Positions 1 through 6,885 of a DNA stretch of 51,970 nt are shown in pieces. The notes below the pieces were generated by a model. That model was not told the DNA's origin. It did not search any database and saw nothing but the letters and a program-made list of their open reading frames with translations. The position numbers and the translations under genes are program-made. Origin of the DNA: an uncultured Lachnospiraceae bacterium (GTDB taxonomy: Bacteria > Bacillota > Clostridia > Lachnospirales > Lachnospiraceae); NCBI GenBank assembly GCA_910588295.1, contig CAJUQO010000020.1, positions 1-51,970 on the forward strand. Reading direction: 5' to 3'. Position 1 is the first letter of the stretch, and each line of letters starts with the position of its first letter.

Positions 1-244
1 AATGGAGCCTATTTTTTTGACTCCAGTTTTTCATAGGCTACTTTACACTACCTTTTCCCCTGTTTTACTTTAAATACATTTATAAAATATATTTACAAAA
101 TGATTATATCAAACCATTTTACTTTGTCAATCGTCAGATTCACTAACATAACATCTGCATTTTCTCTGTATTGACGGGACGTCTCATTTATATGGCGCTG
201 CCATCCCTCCTGTGTTGGCAGTGTTTGGAACAGAATTCATAAAA

Positions 245-308
245 AACATCGAAACAGCCAGACATATATGATCGGTACGCGTCATACATGTCTGGCTGTT
301 TCGATGTT
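245..308 (-). terminator. Rho-independent terminator after flavin reductase
   Basis: A perfect 21-bp inverted repeat (245-265 against 288-308, 22-nt loop) lies 30 bases after the flavin reductase stop codon. Read on the minus strand the stem is followed by a run of T. This fits an intrinsic terminator for the two-gene minus-strand operon. Bases 1-244 are AT-rich and hold no convincing gene. Confidence 0.8.
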
Positions 309-338
309 GTAGTAACCGGTATAATTCTTTCCGGAACG

Positions 339-839
339 TCACTCTGCCGTATAGGCCGCCGTGATCTCGGCAATATACATCCTGTGGTAATCTCTGTCAG
401 GATACCATTTCTCATCAATTTCCGAATCTTTAAAGAACTCCGGCTTGATGTCGTCTTCATAAAGTTTCCGGCACACCAGCACCAGCTTTGCCTCCTTGAA
501 AGCGGGCGCGCCCTCCACATCCGTAAGCGCCAGGCCGCTTTTTGCAATTTTGTCTTCGTCGCGGCCGGATACCCTGCCCAAATACCCCATTTCCTTCATG
601 TGGCCGCCGCCGAAAAAGCTTAAAGTAAATTGGTTCCCGGCGTCCACAAACTCTTTGGTATACCGCTGAGGACGGATATAGACCGTGGCCACCGGCCTGC
701 CCCATAGTACGCCAAGGCCGCCCCAGGACGCCGTCATGGTATTGACAGCCTCTCCTTTTTTCGCCGTAATCAGCATCCACTCGTCGCCGATCATTCGAAC
801 TGCATTCATATCCAGTTTACTGATGTCTGTCTTCTTCAT
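339..839 (-). CDS. Flavin reductase family protein (FMN-binding split barrel)
   Basis: The product (166 aa) resembles flavin reductase-like FMN-binding proteins, which bind FMN and reduce flavins or act as small flavoproteins. Visible features are the early WMLITA strand, the TMTASWGGLGVLW segment typical of the FMN-binding loop, and the VYIRPQRYT strand. I chose the ATG at 839 because AAAGGA sits about 10 bases upstream; a GTG at 848 would have the same AAAGGA only one base away. It follows the His-rich gene by 16 bases on the same strand, so the two are probably co-transcribed and end at the hairpin at 245-308. The physiological electron acceptor cannot be told from sequence. Confidence 0.85.
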   Translation of the reverse strand: MKKTDISKLDMNAVRMIGDEWMLITAKKGEAVNTMTASWGGLGVLWGRPVATVYIRPQRYTKEFVDAGNQFTLSFFGGGHMKEMGYLGRVSGRDEDKIAKSGLALTDVEGAPAFKEAKLVLVCRKLYEDDIKPEFFKDSEIDEKWYPDRDYHRMYIAEITAAYTAE

Positions 840-855
840 TCCCGTCACATCCTTT

Positions 856-1137
856 TTATTCCTTAATCATTGCCAGCGCTTCGCTGAGCTTCCCATTTCC
901 ACGGGCAAAGTCCTCCACAGCGGACTCAATGCGGTCGGCAATCTCCCTACGGCCTTCATGGCGCAGGGTATGGGCGATCTCTTTCAGCTCCTGCGCATGA
1001 TGGGCATTATGGGAAACCATATACCCAATCAGGGCGTCCGTCTCCGCATGGGCGCCGTGGTCATGACTATGGTCATGATGGTATTCCCCACCATGAACGT
1101 GGGTATGGGTTCCGTTTTCGTCCGATACAATATGCAT
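856..1137 (-). CDS. Small His-rich metal-binding protein
   Basis: This 93-residue protein starts at an ATG preceded by AGGAGG at 7 bases, so the longer upstream reading frame is not used. The first 35 residues carry many His in HTH, HVH, HHDHSHDH patterns, suggesting binding of a transition metal such as Ni, Co or Zn. The rest is a predicted alpha-helical region with MVSHNAHHAQELKEIAH and an acidic C-terminus. Similar small proteins are often labelled cobalt transporter in Clostridia, but there are no membrane segments here, so a soluble metal-binding role is more likely. It is the first gene of the flavin reductase operon. Confidence 0.65.
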   Translation of the reverse strand: MHIVSDENGTHTHVHGGEYHHDHSHDHGAHAETDALIGYMVSHNAHHAQELKEIAHTLRHEGRREIADRIESAVEDFARGNGKLSEALAMIKE

Positions 1138-1329
1138 GGTAATACCTCCTGTTTCCTTTAATGATATGCGGAGCCCCGGGCATGGACAGCCGTGCGTCCG
1201 CTCCGCTCCAGTATAATACAAAATCCCCAAAATAGAAACCTCCCCGTGGGGATAGAAATTCATTTTTGTAACATTTCGGCTGAACTGTCACTCATGATTC
1301 TTTTCGGCCCTGGCGGACAAAGCCCCCTC

Positions 1330-2244
1330 TCACCGTGTGCTGGCCAGATATTCATCGATCCCGTCGGCTATCCCCTCCGTGATCCTGTCCTGGTATTCCT
1401 CTGTCGCCATTTTCCTGTCCTCCTCGGGATTCGTCATATACCCTACTTCAACAATGGTCACCGGCACCTGACACCAGTTAATACCGCTCATAGTATCCGT
1501 CTCCCACACCTTGTTTTTCTTACATCCAGTGGCCGCTGCCAGCCCGTCCAGAACGGACTGGGAGAGCGCTTTGCTCTCTCTGTACCATTCGCTGTTGTAA
1601 GGGTTATCCTCCGTCTGGCAAATCGTCATGGCGCCGTTCACTGAACTGTCCTCGGAACCGTTGGCATGAATACGCACGAAAGCATCCGCTTCATGGTCAT
1701 TGGCCACGGCCGCCCTCTCGGCATTGCTGATATCCACATCATTGGCGGTGCGCACCATGACGACCTCATAACCCCTGTCCGTAAGCTCTTCCTCCAGCTT
1801 CAGAGCCAGGGCCAGCGTCAGCTCATACTCCGCCAGGCCCGTAGCCCTGCCGCTGGTACCGCCGGAAACCTTTGCTTTCTTCTCATCGGCGCCGGGACCA
1901 ATCGGCTCCTTCTCACTGTTCCCTTTCTGCTGATGCCCCGCATCGATCACCACCAGGAAGCCGTTCTGCTGTACCATTTCTTCTAGGATACTGCTTCCGG
2001 AGCCGGCCTCACTGATTTCCGGTTCCCCGGTTTCGTCCAAGCCGCTGTCTGGTTCCTCCCATTCATCTTCCGGCTCTTCTGCTCCGGCAGCGTCACTGTA
2101 TTCCGGCCCACTGGCCACGGCGTCCGGCGCTGCCTCACCGGGAATCACGCCCCGGGCCTGGGATGTTTCCTCCTTCTCCGCTTTCACCCCGCACGCCGTA
2201 CACAGACACAGCAACAGCAACAGCACCTCCAGCCCTTTTTTCAT
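1330..2244 (-). CDS. N-acetylmuramoyl-L-alanine amidase, lipoprotein (Amidase_3)
   Basis: The product (304 aa) is a zinc amidase that cleaves the bond between N-acetylmuramic acid and L-alanine in peptidoglycan. It starts at the ATG with GGGAGGAAG just upstream. Residues 1-17 form a lipoprotein signal ending in LCTAC, so the mature protein is probably anchored to the outer face of the membrane. A strongly acidic, low-complexity linker of about 75 residues follows, then the catalytic domain: zinc ligands in DAGHQ (His at about 104), the LAEYE Glu, the RIHANG His, and the catalytic Glu in VEVGYMTN. A TTGTAA/TATAAT promoter lies just upstream. It could act in cell separation or sporulation; the sequence does not say which. 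Confidence 0.9.
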   Translation of the reverse strand: MKKGLEVLLLLLCLCTACGVKAEKEETSQARGVIPGEAAPDAVASGPEYSDAAGAEEPEDEWEEPDSGLDETGEPEISEAGSGSSILEEMVQQNGFLVVIDAGHQQKGNSEKEPIGPGADEKKAKVSGGTSGRATGLAEYELTLALALKLEEELTDRGYEVVMVRTANDVDISNAERAAVANDHEADAFVRIHANGSEDSSVNGAMTICQTEDNPYNSEWYRESKALSQSVLDGLAAATGCKKNKVWETDTMSGINWCQVPVTIVEVGYMTNPEEDRKMATEEYQDRITEGIADGIDEYLASTR

Positions 2245-2294
2245 ATCTTCCTCCCTGCGTCTTAACACATAATTTCTTTGCTGACTGACGTCTA

Positions 2295-2323
2295 ATTATA
2301 CTCCCGCCCGGTAAGATTTACAA
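2295..2323 (-). promoter_or_regulatory. Promoter of the lipoprotein amidase gene
   Basis: On the minus strand a TTGTAA -35 box (2318-2323) and a TATAAT -10 box (2295-2300) are separated by exactly 17 bases. The start codon is about 50 bases downstream. This is a good vegetative sigma-A type promoter. Confidence 0.7.
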
Positions 2324-2360
2324 CACGCCGGCAATGGGATTTTGGCACACCTGAATCATT

Positions 2361-2392
2361 TTCTTACGGACTTTGCGTAAAATGCAAAGTCC
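2361..2392 (+). repeat. Dispersed intergenic hairpin repeat, family A, copy 1
   Basis: The segment TTCTTACGGACTTTGC followed by a 7-base loop and GCAAAGTCC forms a 9-bp stem (2368-2376 with 2384-2392). The same 16-base left arm and 9-base right arm recur at 12966-12998. Both copies lie between divergently transcribed genes. There is no T tract. Confidence 0.6.
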
Positions 2393-2444
2393 CGTATGAA
2401 TAGTAACAAAAATTGCATTTCCCTCTGGTATTCTTCTGAAAATA

Positions 2445-2453
2445 TGATATAAT
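2445..2453 (+). promoter_or_regulatory. Extended -10 promoter of the CNNM/CBS gene
   Basis: TGaTATAAT is an extended -10 element with a consensus hexamer at 2448-2453. No good -35 box is visible. The start codon is 40 bases downstream. Confidence 0.5.
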
Positions 2454-2492
2454 TTCGAATACAACTATTATAAAACAAAGGAGTGAATTTTT

Positions 2493-3776
2493 TTGGACTC
2501 ACAGCCCCAGCCTGCCTTGCAGGCCATACTGTTACTCGTACTCTTGGGCGCTTCCGCCTTCTTTTCATCGGCGGAGACGGCCCTGACCACTGTAAACCGT
2601 ATACAGGTACAGCTTCTCGCCGATGAAGAAAGCCGCAGAGCCCGTCGTGTTCTGCAGATCCTGAATAAATCCGGCAAAATGCTATCGGCTATCCTGATCG
2701 GCAATAACATTGTCAACATCTTTGCTTCCTCACTGGCCACAACTCTGACCATAGAAGTTTTCGGCAATGCCTATGTAGGCGCGGCCACCGGCCTTCTGAC
2801 TCTGTTCGTTCTGGTATTCGGAGAAATCACGCCGAAATCCCTGGCTTCCATTTATTCTCTGAAGCTCTCCTTGGCCTATGCGGAGATCATCTGGTTTATC
2901 ATGAAGGTGCTGACACCGGTTATATTCATCATCGAGCATATCCGTACCGGGCTGCTGAAACTCATGGGCGTAGATCCCAACGCCAAATTAAATACCATGA
3001 CTGAGGACGAGCTCAAGACTCTGGTAGACGTGGGCCTTGAGGACGGCGCTATTGAGACAGATGAGTTCGAAATGATTTCCAATGTATTTGATCTGGACGA
3101 TTCCCTGGCCAAAGATATCATGGTTCCCCGGGTGGATATGGCCTTTATCCAGGCCGACAGCACCTATGAGGAAGTCATGGAGCTGTATAAAACCCACAGC
3201 TACACCCGCTATCCCGTCTACGCGGATACCACCGATACGGTCATCGGCACCATCAACATCAAGGATCTGCTGATCTACCCCAAGGACGAGGAATTCCGTG
3301 TACGGCGCATCCTCCGGGAGCCCCATTTTACCTTTGAGCACAAGGAGGTGGGCACCCTGCTGATGGAGATGCGCAGCGCCATGGTCAGTATTGTCATCGT
3401 TTTGGACGAATACGGCGCCACATCCGGCATGATCACGCTGGAGGATATCCTGGAAGAGATCGTGGGAGAGATCCGGGATGAGTACGACAAAGATGAAAAA
3501 GATGCCATTCTGGAACTGAAACCCAGCAGGGAATATCTGGTGGACGGCTCCACCAATCTCGACAACGTCAATGATACGCTGAAAACAGAGCTGGTCTCCT
3601 CGGAATATGATTCCATCGGAGGCTATCTGATCGAATATCTGGACCGTCTGCCCAAGAGCGGCGAGTCCGTCACCCTGCCCGACGGGACAAAAATCATTGC
3701 CGAGCTGGTGCGCCGCAACCGGATCGAGAAGGTACATATCTTCCTTCCATTGAAACAGGGCGGCGAAACTGGCTGA
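2493..3776 (+). CDS. CNNM/CBS-domain membrane protein (HlyC/CorC family)
   Basis: The product (427 aa) belongs to the family often called hemolysin, whose better studied members work in Mg2+ or cobalt efflux. Order of domains: a CNNM (DUF21) membrane domain of about 185 residues with GASAFFSSAETALTT near the N-terminus and three further hydrophobic segments; a CBS pair at about 200-325 (IMVPRVDM, YPVYADTTDTVIGTI, LDEYGATSGMITLEDILEEIVGEI); and a C-terminal CorC/HlyC domain. The start is TTG at 2493, since AAAGGAG is 9 bases upstream and no in-frame ATG is near. It is a single-gene unit closed by the hairpin at 3806-3866. Substrate is unknown. Confidence 0.9.
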   Translation: MDSQPQPALQAILLLVLLGASAFFSSAETALTTVNRIQVQLLADEESRRARRVLQILNKSGKMLSAILIGNNIVNIFASSLATTLTIEVFGNAYVGAATGLLTLFVLVFGEITPKSLASIYSLKLSLAYAEIIWFIMKVLTPVIFIIEHIRTGLLKLMGVDPNAKLNTMTEDELKTLVDVGLEDGAIETDEFEMISNVFDLDDSLAKDIMVPRVDMAFIQADSTYEEVMELYKTHSYTRYPVYADTTDTVIGTINIKDLLIYPKDEEFRVRRILREPHFTFEHKEVGTLLMEMRSAMVSIVIVLDEYGATSGMITLEDILEEIVGEIRDEYDKDEKDAILELKPSREYLVDGSTNLDNVNDTLKTELVSSEYDSIGGYLIEYLDRLPKSGESVTLPDGTKIIAELVRRNRIEKVHIFLPLKQGGETG

Positions 3777-3805
3777 ACAGGCATTACTCGAAAGAGATAA
3801 TAATG

Positions 3806-3866
3806 AAAAAGCTGTACTCCGCTATCCTCGCATAAAACCGGGATAACAGAGCACAGCTCTTTTCTT
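3806..3866. terminator. Bidirectional terminator between CNNM/CBS and BMC genes
   Basis: An imperfect stem (AGCTGT/ACAGCT outer arms, CTATCC/GGATAA inner arms) has T-rich runs on both strands. It lies between two convergent genes and probably ends both transcripts. Confidence 0.65.
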
Positions 3867-3883
3867 GATAATCATCCGTATAT

Positions 3884-4180
3884 TCACTCACCCACCGGCT
3901 CAAAATATTTCGCCATGGACGGCAGCACAGCGGCCACCTCGTCATGGGGGCGGGGAATGACCTTGTAAGCGATCAGGTCGCCCAGCTTCTTCGCGTGCTC
4001 GCAGCCGGCCTGCACCGCCGCCTCCACGGCCCCCACATCGCCGACCACCATCACTGTCAGCAGGGAGGAACCGATCCGCTCCATCGACACCAGCCTCACG
4101 CCGGAGGTCTTCAACATGGTATCCGCCGCCTCCACAATCGCACAGTATCCCTTTGTCTCAATCATTCCCAATGCCTGCAT
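3884..4180 (-). CDS. Orphan bacterial microcompartment (BMC) shell protein
   Basis: The product from the ATG at 4180 is 98 residues, the normal size of a single-domain hexameric BMC shell protein of the PduA/EutM/CcmK type. It shows MQALGMIETKGYCAIVEAAD at the start, the pore-loop region RIGSSLL, and the closing VIPRPHDEV motif. No other shell gene, encapsulated enzyme or microcompartment regulator is in the window, so it is an orphan. The frame stays open upstream to 4342, so a longer product is possible; I chose the short form because it matches the family boundary, though its ribosome binding site is weak. It may assemble with shell proteins encoded elsewhere or have a separate role. Confidence 0.85.
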   Translation of the reverse strand: MQALGMIETKGYCAIVEAADTMLKTSGVRLVSMERIGSSLLTVMVVGDVGAVEAAVQAGCEHAKKLGDLIAYKVIPRPHDEVAAVLPSMAKYFEPVGE

Positions 4181-4376
4181 CTCTCTACCAACTTTCTTAT
4201 AAAATAATCTGATCTTCTGCCTGTCCGCCATACAATCCCCGAACCCCCGCCGAAGCCTGTACTGCTTATATACTATCAGAAAACGGAGGAAAAAGAAAGA
4301 CAGAAAATCGTATTCTTTGCTCTTTCCCGCTTCTATACTCACATTCCCGTCATAAAATTAAGAAAAAGAGTTTTGG

Positions 4377-4579
4377 GTGAACCATATGTCCCGATACACT
4401 TCCCGGGGAGTATTTCTTCTGGCCCTTGTCCTGATCACGGGCCTGGCCTTTGCCTACCAATACAGACAGGAAGGACAGGTGGCCGTCACAAACAGCGCCG
4501 TGGGCGACCGGAAACTGCCGATCTACTGCGTAGATACCACGGAGAAAAAGGTGGCGCTGTCCTTTGACGCGGCATGGGG
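4377..4579 (+). pseudogene. Polysaccharide deacetylase, N-terminal part (interrupted)
   Basis: This is the left piece of a PdaB-like NodB-fold polysaccharide deacetylase. It carries a short cytoplasmic start, one membrane anchor or signal (GVFLLALVLITGLAFA) and the first NodB strand VALSFDAAWG, where the Asp is the metal or catalytic residue. After TGGGG at 4575-4579 homology stops; translation would run on into unrelated sequence to a stop at 4895. The rest of the gene resumes at 6080. Joining 4579 to 6085 gives an unbroken 286-residue protein, so the gene was intact before the insertion. Start is either GTG 4377 or ATG 4386. Confidence 0.85.
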
Positions 4580-4650
4580 CGGCGGACAGATGCGGATCAC
4601 CGCAAAAATCCTTCCCGCATACGGCCCGGCCCTGTGCGTCCATACCCGAT

Positions 4651-5928
4651 CTACTCCCCGGCGTATTCCTTCGCCAGCGCCATGCCAAGCCCCACATAAT
4701 CTTCGGAAAATCTTTCCCGGATCTGCCAGGCATACCGTTTCTCCCTGTTTTCCACCTTCTCCCGCTGGTATGCCAGCGTCTCCTCCACGGCATATTCCCC
4801 CGGCATACCGGAAAAATATTCCTCCATCCTCGACAGCACATCCAGCAGCCCGTCGTACAGCGTGCACATCCTGCCGCACAACAGCTTACATTTGATCTCC
4901 TTCAAATCAAAGTGAGCGGCATTTTTGTAATTCTGGATGGCCTGTACCTGCTGTTCCGCCGTCAGCGACAGCCGGGGCTGCCCTGCCAGCCAGACCAGAA
5001 AGAGCTGCAGAAAACGGATATCCTCCAGGGCGATGCCACAGGGATCTAAAGGATTCAGATCCAGCATCCGGATCTCCAGGTGATCCACGCCCCGGCTGGC
5101 CAGCCGCTCCAGCGTGTTGAGTCCCTCGGGTTTTAACCGCACCGGATAGTAGAGCTCCGAGGCCGCCGCCAGCAGCCCCTGGTCAATATAGCCTTGTATG
5201 CTGGCCGTATAAGCTTTCAAATTGCCGTAATCCAGGATCGGCGTAAAATAATTCCAGTAGCCCAATTCGCTGCAGCGCAGCGTGGCGATCCCGGAAAACA
5301 TGGTAATACCGGTCTGGCCTTTCTCAATATAAGAGCTGTCATACAAAGGACTGGCCGCCGTCAGCGCCACTATGATCCAGCCATAAGCCAAGGCCTTTTC
5401 GGCCAGTTCCAGATAAAACTCATTTTTGAAAGTGCCCGTTTCTTTTCCGCTCCGGGCGGCCAGTATCCGCATCAGCTCCTCGGAAAAGGAATAATTAAAA
5501 TGAATGCCGGAAAACAGCATTTTATAACGGCCGTAACGATTGGCCAGATATTCCCGATAGGCTGTCTTTGCCGCCATCTCCCCGCTGTAATAGGCAATGG
5601 GAATATCTTCCTCATTTTTCACATAAGGGGGATTGCTGAACGGCCACAGGTACTCCCTGCCTCCGGGCATATTTTTTAACGTAGAGAGCACGGTTTTACG
5701 CAGCTGTTTCAGCTCCCTTTGCACCGCTTTGGGTCCGGTGCACACGGTCGTCACCATCTCCACCTGGTTCTCACAGAAATCCCTCTCTATACTGGCATGA
5801 TCCCCAAAGGGATGCGCCGTGTGGGCCAGATAGCCCTCCCCGTTCACGCGCAGTCCTTCCATCTCCAGTCCAAACCCGCCCTGCATCAGAAGCTCCGCCA
5901 CTGTCTGTTGTCTGATATCAAGCATCAT
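4651..5928 (-). CDS. Glutamate-cysteine ligase family protein (GshA-like)
   Basis: The product (425 aa) matches the gamma-glutamylcysteine synthetase fold, which joins glutamate to cysteine using ATP as the first step of glutathione synthesis. Recognisable pieces are FGLEMEGLRV near residue 19, DFCENQVEMVT near 50, LWPFSNPP, and the RYGRYKMLFSGIHFNYSFSE region. It corresponds to the ligase half of the bifunctional GshAB enzyme; no ATP-grasp glutathione synthetase domain follows, so the product may be gamma-glutamylcysteine or a related dipeptide. AAGGATAAGG precedes the ATG. The gene sits antisense inside the split polysaccharide deacetylase gene and looks intact, with its own promoter and a leader hairpin. 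Confidence 0.85.
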   Translation of the reverse strand: MMLDIRQQTVAELLMQGGFGLEMEGLRVNGEGYLAHTAHPFGDHASIERDFCENQVEMVTTVCTGPKAVQRELKQLRKTVLSTLKNMPGGREYLWPFSNPPYVKNEEDIPIAYYSGEMAAKTAYREYLANRYGRYKMLFSGIHFNYSFSEELMRILAARSGKETGTFKNEFYLELAEKALAYGWIIVALTAASPLYDSSYIEKGQTGITMFSGIATLRCSELGYWNYFTPILDYGNLKAYTASIQGYIDQGLLAAASELYYPVRLKPEGLNTLERLASRGVDHLEIRMLDLNPLDPCGIALEDIRFLQLFLVWLAGQPRLSLTAEQQVQAIQNYKNAAHFDLKEIKCKLLCGRMCTLYDGLLDVLSRMEEYFSGMPGEYAVEETLAYQREKVENREKRYAWQIRERFSEDYVGLGMALAKEYAGE

Positions 5929-5945
5929 TTTCCTTATCCTTTGCG

Positions 5946-5970
5946 GCCCGTTCTGTCCATAAAAACGGGC
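5946..5970 (-). promoter_or_regulatory. Leader hairpin of the glutamate-cysteine ligase gene
   Basis: GCCCGTT (5946-5952) pairs with AACGGGC (5964-5970), an 11-nt loop between them. It sits between the promoter and the ribosome binding site. It could be an attenuator or a stabilising 5' stem; no alternative structure is evident. Confidence 0.35.
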
Positions 5971-5987
5971 TTTGTATATTTCACTAT

Positions 5988-6015
5988 ATTATACCCGATA
6001 CACCACCATTCACAA
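5988..6015 (-). promoter_or_regulatory. Promoter of the glutamate-cysteine ligase gene
   Basis: On the minus strand TTGTGA (6010-6015) and a perfect TATAAT (5988-5993) are 16 bases apart. It lies within the inserted segment, so the ligase gene is transcribed independently of the deacetylase. Confidence 0.65.
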
Positions 6016-6079
6016 AGGGTTTTTCCAATTTTATACCCGCGAGCACAAATATTTTCCCGGCCGCTTTCGACCGCCCCCC

Positions 6080-6742
6080 TGGGGTAACGAAGATACCGGT
6101 CGAATCCTGTCCATTCTGGATAAGCTGAACGTAAAAGTCACCTTTTTCATGACCGGCGGCTGGGTGGAATCTTATCCCGATGATGTAAAAGCCATCTATG
6201 AAGCCGGGCACGACCTGGGTAACCACAGCGAGCGGCACAAAGATATGGCCACCATCGGTATCGCCGAGCAGCAGGATGAACTTATGAGCGTCCACCGGAA
6301 GGTAAAGGAACTGACCGGCTATGAGATGTTCCTGTTCCGCCCGCCCTACGGTTCCTATAACAATGACCTGATCACCACCGCCGAAGCCTGCGGTTACTAT
6401 CCGGTCCAGTGGTCTGTGGATTCCCTGGACTGGAAAGACTACGGCACGGACAGCATCATCTCCACGGTCTGCGAACACAAGGCCCTGGGGAACGGGGCCA
6501 TCATCCTGATGCACAACGGCGCCACCTATACCGCCGAAGCCCTGGAGACCGTCATCACCAACATCCGGGACGCAGGATACGAGATCGTACCTATTTCCCA
6601 GCTGATTTACAGAGAAAATTACCATTTGGATGTGAGCGGAAAACAGATCGCCGACGGATCCGCCTTCGGCGGGGAAAAGGGCGCGGCGGAAAACGACCAG
6701 GATACCGGCAGCAGCCTCACCTCCCCTGCGGATGGAACATAA
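6080..6742 (+). pseudogene. Polysaccharide deacetylase, C-terminal part (interrupted)
   Basis: This is the right piece of the split PdaB-like deacetylase. From GNEDTGRILSILD it continues with VKVTFFMTGGW, the metal-binding HSERH motif (NodB motif 2), RPPYGSYN (motif 3), the W-x-VDSLDWKD region (motif 4) and ILMHNG (motif 5), then a low-complexity tail. All catalytic motifs of this half are kept, and no stop or frameshift is present, which argues that the interruption is recent. There is no ribosome binding site or start codon of its own near the junction, so expression is unlikely. Intact relatives de-N-acetylate peptidoglycan, often in spore cortex formation. Confidence 0.85.
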
Positions 6743-6752
6743 AGCTTCCATA

Positions 6753-6780
6753 CTTGCTCTATAAGCAAAAGGCGTATAAT
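6753..6780 (+). promoter_or_regulatory. Candidate promoter of a small RNA
   Basis: A TTGCTC-like -35 box and a perfect TATAAT (6775-6780) are 15-16 bases apart, after the end of the deacetylase fragment and before the terminator at 6840. No open reading frame with a ribosome binding site follows. Confidence 0.4.
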
Positions 6781-6786
6781 GGCTTT

Positions 6787-6876
6787 TCAAGTACATAGGC
6801 GGGAGCTTGCATGACAGGCCGAGAGGAAGGGATGAAAAACCGGGCAGCATCCGTTAGACGCTGTCCGGCTTTCTAT
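6787..6876 (+). ncRNA. Candidate small RNA of about 90 nt
   Basis: The stretch between the TATAAT at 6775 and the terminator hairpin at 6840-6868 is purine-rich (GGCGGGAG, GAGAGGAAGGGATG) and would make a short RNA ending in a strong stem with CTTTCTATTT. I do not recognise an RNA family. It resembles parts of SAM and TPP aptamers only superficially and is not upstream of a gene. It could simply be spacer ahead of a shared terminator. Confidence 0.3.
6840..6876. terminator. Bidirectional terminator between deacetylase and aconitase genes
   Basis: CCGGGCAGC (6840-6848) pairs with GCTGTCCGG (6860-6868). T-rich runs follow on both strands (CTTTCTATTT on plus, GGTTTTTC on minus). It ends the convergent transcripts from both sides. 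Confidence 0.75.
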
Positions 6877-6885
6877 TTATGGTCC

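Larger units (their letters stand above)
4575..6084. mobile_element. 1.5 kb insertion carrying a glutamate-cysteine ligase gene, with 5-bp duplication
   Basis: TGGGG occurs at both borders (4575-4579 and 6080-6084). Removing 4580-6084 restores the reading frame of the deacetylase, giving the expected DAAWGNEDT motif. The ends carry an imperfect inverted repeat (GGCGGACAGATGCGG against GGCGGTCGAAAGCGG, 11 of 15 matching). The segment holds one gene, on the opposite strand, with its own promoter, and no transposase. This could be a passenger-only element moved in trans, or a microhomology-mediated insertion. Confidence 0.7.

Noticed and set aside
4377..4895. A 172-codon plus-strand frame starting at the deacetylase N-terminus
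   Set aside because: After 4579 it runs into sequence antisense to the ligase gene; it is a chimera created by the insertion.
6820..6870. A SAM or TPP riboswitch
   Set aside because: A short GAGAGG...GGGATGAAA stretch is similar, but the core aptamer elements are missing and no gene lies downstream on that strand.
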